DNA from: Candidatus Poribacteria bacterium
GTDB lineage: Bacteria > Poribacteria > WGA-4E > PCPOR2b
Reading direction: 5' to 3'
DNA: 10,180 nucleotides
NCBI GenBank assembly: GCA_027296925.1
Contig: JAPUIP010000763.1
Span: forward strand, 1 to 10,180
Position 1 is the stretch's first letter; each line of letters opens with the position of its first letter. A program made the translations under genes and the position numbers. The notes under the pieces were generated by a model. It saw only the letters and a program-made list of their open reading frames with translations, made no database searches and was not told the origin of the DNA. This document shows positions 1 to 5,734 of the stretch, in pieces.

Positions 1-1031
1 GAACGAACATCGAGCGGTTTCATCAGAAGCAACTTCGGAATTCGTGGATGTCTACCGAAGCGGATGGCGTGGTCTTGGGACACCTTATTCGCCCATTGAA
101 CCGCGTCGGCGTCTGTGTGCCTGCGGTGAGTCAGTTGCTGGTTTCCTCACTGATGATGAGTGTGATTCCCCCGAAAGTTGCCGGCGTTGCGGAGGTTGCG
201 GCCTTCATTGGGCCGATGCGAAATCGGAAGATCGATCCGCATATGCTCGTCGCCGCAGCCGAATGTGGTATCCGCGAGATCTACAAGTGCGGAGGCGCCC
301 AGGCAGTCGGTGCGATGGCTTACGGCACAGACACCATTCCGAGGGTAGACAAAATTGTCGGTCCGGGAAATCCGTATGTCCAATTTGCCAAGAAGGAGGT
401 CTATGGGTTGGTGGGCATCGACAAGCTCGCCGGCCCGAGTGAAGTCCTCGTCATCGCCGATCACACGGCGAAAGCCGCTTATATTGCGGCAGATCTGATT
501 TCGCAAGCGGAACACAGTCAGGATTGCTGCGCGATTCTGGTGACGACATTAAAAGGGCTTGCCGAGCAAGTTCGCAAAGAAATCGAATTACAGATGAAGG
601 ACTTGCCGCGTCAATCCGAACTGACCGGTGCTTTTGAAAACTACGGCGTTGCATTCGTCGTCGCGGATCTGGCTGAAGCGGTTGCGATCACCAATGAGAT
701 TGCCCCCGAGCACGTCGAGTTGGAGGTGGAAAATCCGCTTGCGTGGATGGATGGCATTCGCAACGCCGGAGCGATTATGCTCGGGCCTTACACCCCAGAA
801 TCTGTTGGGGACTATATCGCCGGACCGAATCATGTGCTGCCGACCGGGGGAGCGGCGAGATACGCATCCCCACTGAGCGTTGATGATTTCTTGAAAAAAA
901 CGAACATCATATCCTATACAAAAACCGCTTTAGAAAAAGTCACGCCGGCGGTCGTCAAGCTGGCACAAATCGAGGGTCTTGATGGACATGCAGCGGCGAT
1001 GGAGATACGGTTTGAAGAGCAGCAGGATTAG
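1..1031 (+). CDS. hisD: HisD-family histidinol dehydrogenase, 5' end outside window
   Basis: NAD-dependent, zinc-containing enzyme family that oxidises L-histidinol to L-histidine at the end of histidine biosynthesis (cytoplasmic). The open frame enters from the left edge (first whole codon at base 3, reading TNIERFHQKQ), so the ATG at 48 is internal. About 342 residues are visible, against about 430 in the family, so roughly 90 N-terminal residues lie outside. Family signatures are clear: KIVGPGNPYV, GPSEVLVIAD, the QAEH motif (Gln codon 504, His codon 513), the catalytic pair Glu-His in APEH (708-713), Asp in SVGDY (810) and His in LDGHAAAMEIR (987). Gln, His, Asp and the last His correspond to the four known zinc ligands. 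The usual PGG/PGA turn after the first strand reads VPAVS, which is atypical. No other his gene is visible, so a paralogous alcohol dehydrogenase role, as in HpsN-type HisD homologues, is possible. Confidence 0.88.
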   Translation, partial: TNIERFHQKQLRNSWMSTEADGVVLGHLIRPLNRVGVCVPAVSQLLVSSLMMSVIPPKVAGVAEVAAFIGPMRNRKIDPHMLVAAAECGIREIYKCGGAQAVGAMAYGTDTIPRVDKIVGPGNPYVQFAKKEVYGLVGIDKLAGPSEVLVIADHTAKAAYIAADLISQAEHSQDCCAILVTTLKGLAEQVRKEIELQMKDLPRQSELTGAFENYGVAFVVADLAEAVAITNEIAPEHVELEVENPLAWMDGIRNAGAIMLGPYTPESVGDYIAGPNHVLPTGGAARYASPLSVDDFLKKTNIISYTKTALEKVTPAVVKLAQIEGLDGHAAAMEIRFEEQQD

Positions 1032-1083
1032 CATGCGCAATCCAAAGTGCTTTGAACGTGATACAGTGAGGGAGTACATTCGG

Positions 1084-1794
1084 ATGTCCTCAATTTTGTT
1101 TATGTGTGTGACCGCACTCGCCGGCGCCGGAGGTCGCCATCCGGATGACACATCCGATCTCCAGCCGGTTGCAACCTTTTCAATCGTTGGGCGCGACCCG
1201 CAGAATGGCGATCTCGGCGTTGCGGTTCAGTCGAAGTTCTTCGCTGTTGGGGCTGTCGTGCCGTGGGCAAAGGCAGGCGTTGGCGCAATCGCCACCCAAT
1301 CGTGGGCGAATACCACCTACGGACCAAAGGGGCTAGAACTTCTTGAAAGCGGACTGACCGCTCAACAGGCGTTAGATCGCCTCATCGCGGCCGATGCCGG
1401 CAGAGCGCAGCGTCAGGTTGGCATCATCGACGCAAAAGGTAACGCCGCCAACCACACCGGCGATGAATGTCTTGAATGGGCGGGCGTGGCCAAAGGGGAG
1501 AATTATACCGCGCAAGGCAACATCCTGGTGAGTGAAGAGGTCGTCAAAGCGATGGGGCTCGCGTTTGAGGAGACCGCGGGAGAACTCGCGGAAAAGCTCA
1601 TGGCTGCACTCGTCGCGGGTCAAGATAAAGGCGGAGATCGGCGTGGACAGCAATCTGCCGCGCTCCTCGTCGTTCGTGAAAAGGGCGGGTACAGCGGCTT
1701 CAATGATCGGTATATCGACCTCCGCGTTGATGACCATGAACGACCGATCGACGAACTCCAGCGCCTGCTGAAGATACAACTTGGAATGCGGTAA
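1084..1794 (+). CDS. DUF1028 family protein (Ntn-hydrolase-like fold), probably exported
   Basis: A protein of the DUF1028 family, which has an Ntn-hydrolase-like fold and no established reaction. The diagnostic blocks are present in order: ATFSIVGRDP, LGVAVQSKFFAVGAVVPWAK, GVGAIATQSWAN, YGPKGLELLESG, RQVGIIDAKG, AQGNILVSEEVV and GGDRRGQQSAALLVV. I prefer the ATG at 1084 because it follows GAGGGAG (about 1068-1074) at good spacing and begins a short hydrophobic stretch (SILFMCVTALAGAGG) that looks like a signal peptide, giving 236 residues. An in-frame ATG at 1033, two bases after the hisD stop, would add 17 residues (MRNPKCFERD...) and cannot be excluded. The gene closely follows the HisD-family gene and is probably co-transcribed with it. 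Function is unknown; a hydrolase acting outside the cytoplasm is inference only. Confidence 0.85.
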   Translation: MSSILFMCVTALAGAGGRHPDDTSDLQPVATFSIVGRDPQNGDLGVAVQSKFFAVGAVVPWAKAGVGAIATQSWANTTYGPKGLELLESGLTAQQALDRLIAADAGRAQRQVGIIDAKGNAANHTGDECLEWAGVAKGENYTAQGNILVSEEVVKAMGLAFEETAGELAEKLMAALVAGQDKGGDRRGQQSAALLVVREKGGYSGFNDRYIDLRVDDHERPIDELQRLLKIQLGMR

Positions 1795-1797
1795 TTG

Positions 1798-1815
1798 ACA
1801 ATCAGTGACTATTGT
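1798..1815. promoter_or_regulatory. Near-palindrome ahead of the toxin-antitoxin genes, candidate operator
   Basis: ACAAT, a bulged C, then AGT-G-ACT and ATTGT form an 18-base near-perfect palindrome that ends 10 bases before the antitoxin Shine-Dalgarno. It overlaps a TTGACA box at 1795-1800. Type II antitoxins usually repress their own promoter by binding such dyads, so an autoregulatory operator is a reasonable inference. No convincing -10 box stands at 16-18 bases from TTGACA (the 17-base position reads TGAAAG), so the promoter itself is uncertain. Confidence 0.35.
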
Positions 1816-1835
1816 GATGAAAGCGAGAGGAAAAG

Positions 1836-2066
1836 ATGATCCAAACAGTTGAGGCTATTATTGATGAAGATGGGACGGTTCACCTTCTGGAGCAAGTTGA
1901 AATTTCTAAGCCTCGGCGGGCCCTTGTCACCATCTTGAACGAAGATGCGACTGAAAAAAGTTCAATCGTCAGTGTAACGACTCTACTTAGCGAGGAATCG
2001 CTGGCAAGAGACTGGAGCCGACCTGAGGAGGATGAAGCATGGTTTCACCTGCAGCAGGAGCGGTAG
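1836..2066 (+). CDS. Antitoxin-like small protein, upstream partner of a MazF/PemK toxin
   Basis: A 76-residue acidic protein that by position is the antitoxin of a type II module. The N-terminal part (MIQTVEAIIDEDGTVHLLE, then PRRALVTIL at 27-35) resembles small antitoxins with a short beta-rich N-terminal domain. The C-terminal tail (LLSEESLARDWSRPEEDEAW) is rich in Glu/Asp and of the kind found in antitoxins that wrap around PIN or MazF toxins. The ATG at 1836 follows GAGAGGA (1825-1831) with good spacing. Its last 28 bases overlap the toxin start at 2039, a typical arrangement for translational coupling. I did not recognise a precise Pfam family, so the antitoxin call rests on the tail, the size and the neighbour. 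Confidence 0.72.
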   Translation: MIQTVEAIIDEDGTVHLLEQVEISKPRRALVTILNEDATEKSSIVSVTTLLSEESLARDWSRPEEDEAWFHLQQER

Positions 2067-2398
2067 TCCTGGTCCCCTTTCCTTTCTCGGACCTTTCAAG
2101 GGCGAAGCTAAGACCCGCCGTTGTTTTGGCTGAGGCCGGTCAAGATGACTGGATCTTGTGTCAGGTTACCAGCAATCCTTATTCAGATCCACAGGCAATC
2201 ACCATCACTGAGACGAGCTTTGCCCAAGGTTCATTGCAGAGAATTAGCTACGCGCGTCCGGGCAAGCTTTTTACAGCCAATCGTCAACTTATCGTGAGAC
2301 AAGTCGGCGTGCTTAATGGAGATGCCCTGAAGGAAATCATTGAACGCATCGTTGAGATGCTGCACAGTGAACTGAATACCCAAGGAAATACCTCCTGA
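2039..2398 (+). CDS. MazF/PemK-type mRNA interferase toxin
   Basis: A 119-residue protein of the MazF/PemK/Kid family, cytoplasmic endoribonucleases that cut mRNA at short sequences when the antitoxin is degraded. Typical features are GAVVLVPFPFSDLS (7-20), the LRP motif with Arg25, followed by AVVLAE, and the QVTSN segment with Thr44. Arg25 and Thr44 align with the catalytic Arg and Thr of Bacillus MazF. ARPGKLFTANRQLIVRQVG matches the conserved strand near the C terminus. Length is normal (110-120 residues) and the frame is intact, so the toxin is probably functional. The ATG at 2039 lies inside the antitoxin gene, preceded by GAGGAGGA (2025-2032) at 6 bases, an excellent ribosome binding site. 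The cleavage specificity cannot be read from the sequence. Confidence 0.87.
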   Translation: MVSPAAGAVVLVPFPFSDLSRAKLRPAVVLAEAGQDDWILCQVTSNPYSDPQAITITETSFAQGSLQRISYARPGKLFTANRQLIVRQVGVLNGDALKEIIERIVEMLHSELNTQGNTS

Positions 2399-2454
2399 GT
2401 ACTGAGAAGTGTTGCAAGCAAGTTTTGCGCTTTCAATTTGTTGATGGTAGAACA

Positions 2455-3084
2455 ATGGAAAATCCACTGCCTCCTGCGTATTTCGATCGAATCGATGAGA
2501 CCGACGATTCCCTGTTTTACGCTGAACCCCGTATCGTCACTCACATTGACGACGATGCGATCGCTGCGATTCAGGGCTTTTTTGATGAAGTCCTAGCGAG
2601 AAACGCCGCCATCCTAGATCTCATGAGTAGCGCCTTCTCCCACCTCCCGGACGGATTTCCCGCCGACCGTATCGTCGGATTAGGCTTGAATGCAGTAGAA
2701 CTCCATGCGAATCACGCCTTCGATGAATACGTCGTTTATGATCTCAACGCCAATCCGACCCTTCCCTTCGCCGACGGGGAATTTGCGGCGGTTGTGCTGA
2801 CCGTTTCCGTTCAATACCTCACCCAACCCATCGAAGTCTTTCGCGAGGTGCACCGCATCCTCCTGCCCGGCGGTCGGTTCATCGTCATCTTTTCCAATCG
2901 AATGTTCCCGACCAAAGCCGTGCATATCTGGCGTGCGACCTCCGATGCCCAGCACGCTGAACTGGTGCAGCTTTACTTCCGTCAGGCTGGCAATTATGAA
3001 GGGATTACGGTATTAGATCGGACACCGCAATGGGATGGATACACCGATCCGGTTTACGTTGTCATGGCAACCAAACCGGAGTGA
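2455..3084 (+). CDS. Class I SAM-dependent methyltransferase-like protein
   Basis: A 209-residue protein resembling a family of small bacterial class I methyltransferases (Methyltransf_11-like). It starts MENPLPPAYFDRIDE, with THIDDDAIAAI at 29-39. The motif I region reads ILDLMSSAFSHLP (53-65) and lacks the usual glycine-rich GxGxG loop. Next come VGLGLNAVEL (74-83), YDLNANPTLPFADGEF (95-110, motif II/III area), VVLTVSVQYLTQP (113-125), and REVHRILLPGGRFIV (130-144, the post-motif LPGG turn). The FSNRMFPTKAVHIWR block (146-160) is characteristic of this family. The substrate is unknown. The ATG at 2455 has only a weak upstream GGTAG. An in-frame TTG at 2425 would add ten residues with no conserved look, so I keep ATG. 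The gene stands between the toxin-antitoxin genes and the ATPase block without clear linkage to either. Confidence 0.78.
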   Translation: MENPLPPAYFDRIDETDDSLFYAEPRIVTHIDDDAIAAIQGFFDEVLARNAAILDLMSSAFSHLPDGFPADRIVGLGLNAVELHANHAFDEYVVYDLNANPTLPFADGEFAAVVLTVSVQYLTQPIEVFREVHRILLPGGRFIVIFSNRMFPTKAVHIWRATSDAQHAELVQLYFRQAGNYEGITVLDRTPQWDGYTDPVYVVMATKPE

Positions 3085-3115
3085 CGTTTGGAAATTTAGC
3101 TTGTTGGATTTTCTC

Positions 3116-3144
3116 TTGACTTTTCAGATCTATTTCGTGACAAT
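3116..3144 (+). promoter_or_regulatory. Candidate sigma70-type promoter upstream of the ATPase-TOPRIM gene
   Basis: TTGACT at 3116-3121 and GACAAT at 3139-3144 are separated by 17 bases, the ideal spacing, giving 5/6 and 4/6 matches to the -35 and -10 consensus. It lies in an AT-rich stretch just after the methyltransferase stop (3084). A transcript would begin near 3151, ahead of the small ORF at 3188 and the ATPase gene at 3317. This is a motif match only. Confidence 0.4.
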
Positions 3145-3187
3145 TAACGCATATTTCAGTTCGCGCCGACTTGGGGAGGAAACAGTA

Positions 3188-3265
3188 GTGAGATCATTCT
3201 CAATCTTTCTAAATGGTTGGACTTTACCGGCATTCGGAGGGAAGCTTAATTCTACCGTTAAATAG
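3188..3265 (+). CDS. Possible 25-residue leader peptide or small protein
   Basis: A GTG-started frame of 25 codons ending in TAG, reading MRSFSIFLNGWTLPAF and then GGKLNSTVK. It is preceded by GGGGAGGAAA (3173-3182), the strongest Shine-Dalgarno-like sequence in this part of the window, with 5 bases to the GTG. It lies between the candidate promoter and the ATPase gene, with 51 bases between its stop and the ATG at 3317. I recognise no family. It could be a translated leader, a small partner of the ATPase, or the eroded start of a former gene. The same frame is open upstream to 3035, but that part overlaps the methyltransferase gene. Confidence 0.33.
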   Translation: MRSFSIFLNGWTLPAFGGKLNSTVK

Positions 3266-3316
3266 CTCTGAGTAATGCGCCTTCCATGGTTTGAATGCGA
3301 GGAAGAGGACAATATT

Positions 3317-5341
3317 ATGCGTATACGAAAATTGGAGTTGCATAATTTCCGGATGTTTTCGCATCTGGTACTTGAGAACTTACCAAGTTTTATCTTGCTT
3401 GTCTCCGAAAATGGGCTTGGCAAATCGACAATCCTTGAAGCAATTGCCGGCATCAAGGATCTTGTCATCCCTTATGACCGGGAGACATACCAGTATCAGG
3501 AAAATTGGGAGAACAAGACATACTCAGTTTGGCCCAATTACCTGCGAGATCCTGTCAAACTCGGTGAGGAGCAAGCAACCATCTCTCTTAAAGTAGAGGC
3601 TAACATACATGAACAGGAGTGGCTGAAAGCGGAAGGCGTTAATGACAAGATTGGATGGGCAAAGTTTAAGATCGAGAATGGTCAGTATATCACCGACAGA
3701 CAGGTAAATCCCACAATCGAAAAACTGTTCAAATATCATAAACCGGTCGAAGGTATTGGTTTCCTAGATTATATTCGTCCCTTCCGATATTTTGATAGAC
3801 AAGGTATCGGCAATCCCACCCGGGCAGCGAATGATGATCAGATCAAAAACCTCTTTGCCGATTTTCACCGTCGCTGGACTGACCAACAGAAATTTACTTC
3901 TTTCAAGACTTTCGTTGTTAACTCTGAACTCAATGATCTCGCCTATAAAAAAGAAACAGGGAAGAGTATTGACTCTCTGAGTGTTCTTCAGGAAGTCTTT
4001 GACCTTTTCTTCTCGCCGAAGAAATTCCTCGGCTATGGCAAACTTGCTACCGGAGAACCTGATGTAATTATTGATACACCACTTGGGAAACTCAATATAG
4101 ACCAAATGAGCGATGGTGAAAAAGAAATTCTCAATATTCTGGGCCACCTCTATCGCTTTCGCGACCTTCAGAATGTTGTGCTTTGGGATACTCCCGAATT
4201 GCATCTAAATGCTGCGTTGGAATCACGGCTTTATGAAGCCTTGCAGCAAATCGCCCCACAGAATCAATACTGGATTGCGACACACAGCCTTGAACTTATT
4301 GATTCTGTGCCGCTTGAAAATATCTTTGTTATTCGCCAAGACGATAATGATGTATGGGTGGAAAGATCGGAAACGGAGAAGAGAAAAGAGCGGATTCGAC
4401 TTTATCGGCAACTTGGCGCTCAAGTGGGGCGACAACTCATTGCTTCTCGTGTTGTATTTGTGGAAGGTGAAGATGACGAACGGATTCTACGATACTTTGA
4501 GCCCCATATCGCGTGTACGACAAAGTTCGTTGACTGTATAGGGATTAGACGATTAAAGGGAATCGTAGATTTATTAGTGAAAGCCAGCGACGATGATAAT
4601 TTTTGTGCAATCTGTGATCGGGATGATCTGACCGACGATGAAATTCAAGAATTTGAAGCAAAGGGCAGAGGGCGCTTATATGTCTGGCGTCGGAGGGAAA
4701 TTGAAAACTATCTACTGGATGAGGCGTCTATTTGGGCAGCTATTCGAGATTGGGAGAGTTTGGAACCGAATGAGGGTATTGAGTTCAAAAGTGAAGAAGA
4801 TGTGTTGAATGCGCTCAAGGAAGCCGCCGACCAAACCAAGGGCGAGGTTGTCGCCAAGAAGGTTTCATATTTCCTTCATGGTCTTACAGATGCGATTCAA
4901 CTGGAAGCGCAAGAATTAGAAGACTCATTAAAAAAGGCTCTTGAAAGACGGCAGGACCTCTTTAAATATGGCGATGTCGACAAGCAAGCGCAACTGATAG
5001 ATCAGAAGCGAAAGGAGGTGGAGAGGCTATGGCCTGAGTTTTGGAAACAGGAATGTTTAGGCAAGGAAACACTTGTTCATTACTTTCTTCGTAACAACTT
5101 TAAGGTGAAAAAGAATGACGACACCACTATCCGGACCTTCTTGGAAAGGATCTGCAAGCAGATGAAATCACAAGGGCGAATCCCTGAAGACATTGAAAGA
5201 GCAATGCGACTTATTCGCGGAGAGCCCATCGATAATGATAAGAAGGTATGGTCAGGATGTATGTCTTCAACAGGCAAAATTGTGGGCGATATTGTTTCTC
5301 CTGTCCTTGAAGAAGAGGATTGGGAGGTATTGAAAAAGTGA
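3317..5341 (+). CDS. ABC-type ATPase fused to a TOPRIM/DUF4435-like nuclease domain (OLD/PARIS-like)
   Basis: A 674-residue fusion. Residues 1-350 form a RecF/OLD-like ABC ATPase: RIRKLELHNFRMF (2-14), a Walker A-like SENGLGKST (30-38), signature MSDGEKE (264-270), Walker B-like VVLWDTPELHL (287-297) and the switch histidine in IATHS (320-324). Residues about 375-480 form a TOPRIM-like domain: VVFVEGEDDE (379-388) with Glu383, CDRDD (433-437) with its metal-binding DxD, and RRREIENYLLD (458-468), whose IENYL core is typical of DUF4435 proteins. The rest is helical and charged, with coiled-coil-like stretches around 535-590. OLD nucleases, PARIS AriA/AriB and related proteins act in phage defence, so an ATP-controlled nuclease role is inferred. 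The ATG at 3317 follows GAGGAAGAGG (3298-3307); an ATG at 3275 has a poor site. The first Walker A Gly is Ser and the usual Glu after the Walker B Asp is Thr. The gene is AT-richer than its surroundings, suggesting transfer. Confidence 0.83.
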   Translation: MRIRKLELHNFRMFSHLVLENLPSFILLVSENGLGKSTILEAIAGIKDLVIPYDRETYQYQENWENKTYSVWPNYLRDPVKLGEEQATISLKVEANIHEQEWLKAEGVNDKIGWAKFKIENGQYITDRQVNPTIEKLFKYHKPVEGIGFLDYIRPFRYFDRQGIGNPTRAANDDQIKNLFADFHRRWTDQQKFTSFKTFVVNSELNDLAYKKETGKSIDSLSVLQEVFDLFFSPKKFLGYGKLATGEPDVIIDTPLGKLNIDQMSDGEKEILNILGHLYRFRDLQNVVLWDTPELHLNAALESRLYEALQQIAPQNQYWIATHSLELIDSVPLENIFVIRQDDNDVWVERSETEKRKERIRLYRQLGAQVGRQLIASRVVFVEGEDDERILRYFEPHIACTTKFVDCIGIRRLKGIVDLLVKASDDDNFCAICDRDDLTDDEIQEFEAKGRGRLYVWRRREIENYLLDEASIWAAIRDWESLEPNEGIEFKSEEDVLNALKEAADQTKGEVVAKKVSYFLHGLTDAIQLEAQELEDSLKKALERRQDLFKYGDVDKQAQLIDQKRKEVERLWPEFWKQECLGKETLVHYFLRNNFKVKKNDDTTIRTFLERICKQMKSQGRIPEDIERAMRLIRGEPIDNDKKVWSGCMSSTGKIVGDIVSPVLEEEDWEVLKK

Positions 5342-5704
5342 GACTCCTTTTGGATACTCATATCTGGATTTGGAACTTCGTGATCAAAGCGCTTGAAAAT
5401 GAAAAGAATGAGATTTGGCTTTCTCCAATATCCGTCTGGGAAGCCTTGATTTTGATAGAAAAAGGACGCATCATTTTGAATATTCCACCCGAACAGTGGG
5501 TGGAGCAGGCATTAGAACAAGCACCTGTAAAGACAGCACCTCTGACGAAATGAAGTTGCTATAAAAAGTCGGTCTCTTAAACTTCCACATCAAGACCCCG
5601 CAGACAGATTTATCGGGGCGACAGCGTTAGTTTACGGCCTTACTTTAGTCACCGCCGACAGAAAAATGGCTTTGTCCCAAGAGATCCCTTTGTTGGTGAG
5701 TTGA
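5338..5704 (+). pseudogene. VapC-type PIN-domain ribonuclease, frameshifted
   Basis: VapC toxins are Mg-dependent PIN-domain ribonucleases normally paired with a VapB antitoxin. The first frame begins at GTG 5338 (MRLLLDTHIWIW) behind GGAGGT at 5323-5328 and overlaps the ATPase stop codon as GTGA. It carries acidic residues Asp6 and Glu35 (SPISVWEALILIEKG) and ends at TGA 5551-5553 after APLTK. Skipping the single T at 5551 opens the rest: EVAIKSRSLKLPHQDPADRF, then TALVYGLTLVTADRKMA and IPLLVS, to TGA 5702-5704. These include the missing PIN aspartates (codons 5594, 5603 and 5657). A further defect is suggested by HIWIWNFVIKALE, where about ten residues usual in the family after HIWIW are absent. 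No VapB gene is adjacent. A sequencing error could explain the T but hardly the short deletion. Confidence 0.85.
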
Positions 5705-5734
5705 TTTTAACCTCAGAAAGGAGCATATTGAATC

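Noticed and set aside
44..442. 132-residue open frame overlapping the start of the HisD gene
   Set aside because: Rich in Arg, Cys and Gly with no family look; it is the shifted frame of the well-supported HisD coding sequence.
1795..1823. TTGACA at 1795 as the -35 box of a full promoter
   Set aside because: At 17 bases the -10 position reads TGAAAG, only 3/6 to consensus, and the start point would fall in the antitoxin ribosome binding site. Kept only as part of the operator candidate.
2399..2454. Terminator between the MazF-like toxin and the methyltransferase gene
   Set aside because: GCAA and TTGC near 2414-2428 could pair, but the stem is only four bases and there is no following T run.
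3035..3265. 76-residue frame as a full gene
   Set aside because: Its first part overlaps the methyltransferase 3' end with no ribosome binding site; only the last 25 codons from GTG 3188 have a good start context.
3764..4204. 146-residue reverse-strand open frame inside the ATPase gene
   Set aside because: No ribosome binding site or family resemblance; the + strand frame carries continuous ATPase motifs across it.
5540..5560. Programmed +1 frameshift in the PIN gene
   Set aside because: Skipping the T of TGA restores the frame as in prfB, but the slippery codon is AAA rather than CTT and no internal Shine-Dalgarno lies just ahead; a mutation is simpler, particularly with the extra deletion.
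5705..5734. CIRCE or other heat-shock operator before htpG
   Set aside because: No TTAGCACTC/GAGTGCTAA inverted repeat is present here or in the preceding PIN remnant.
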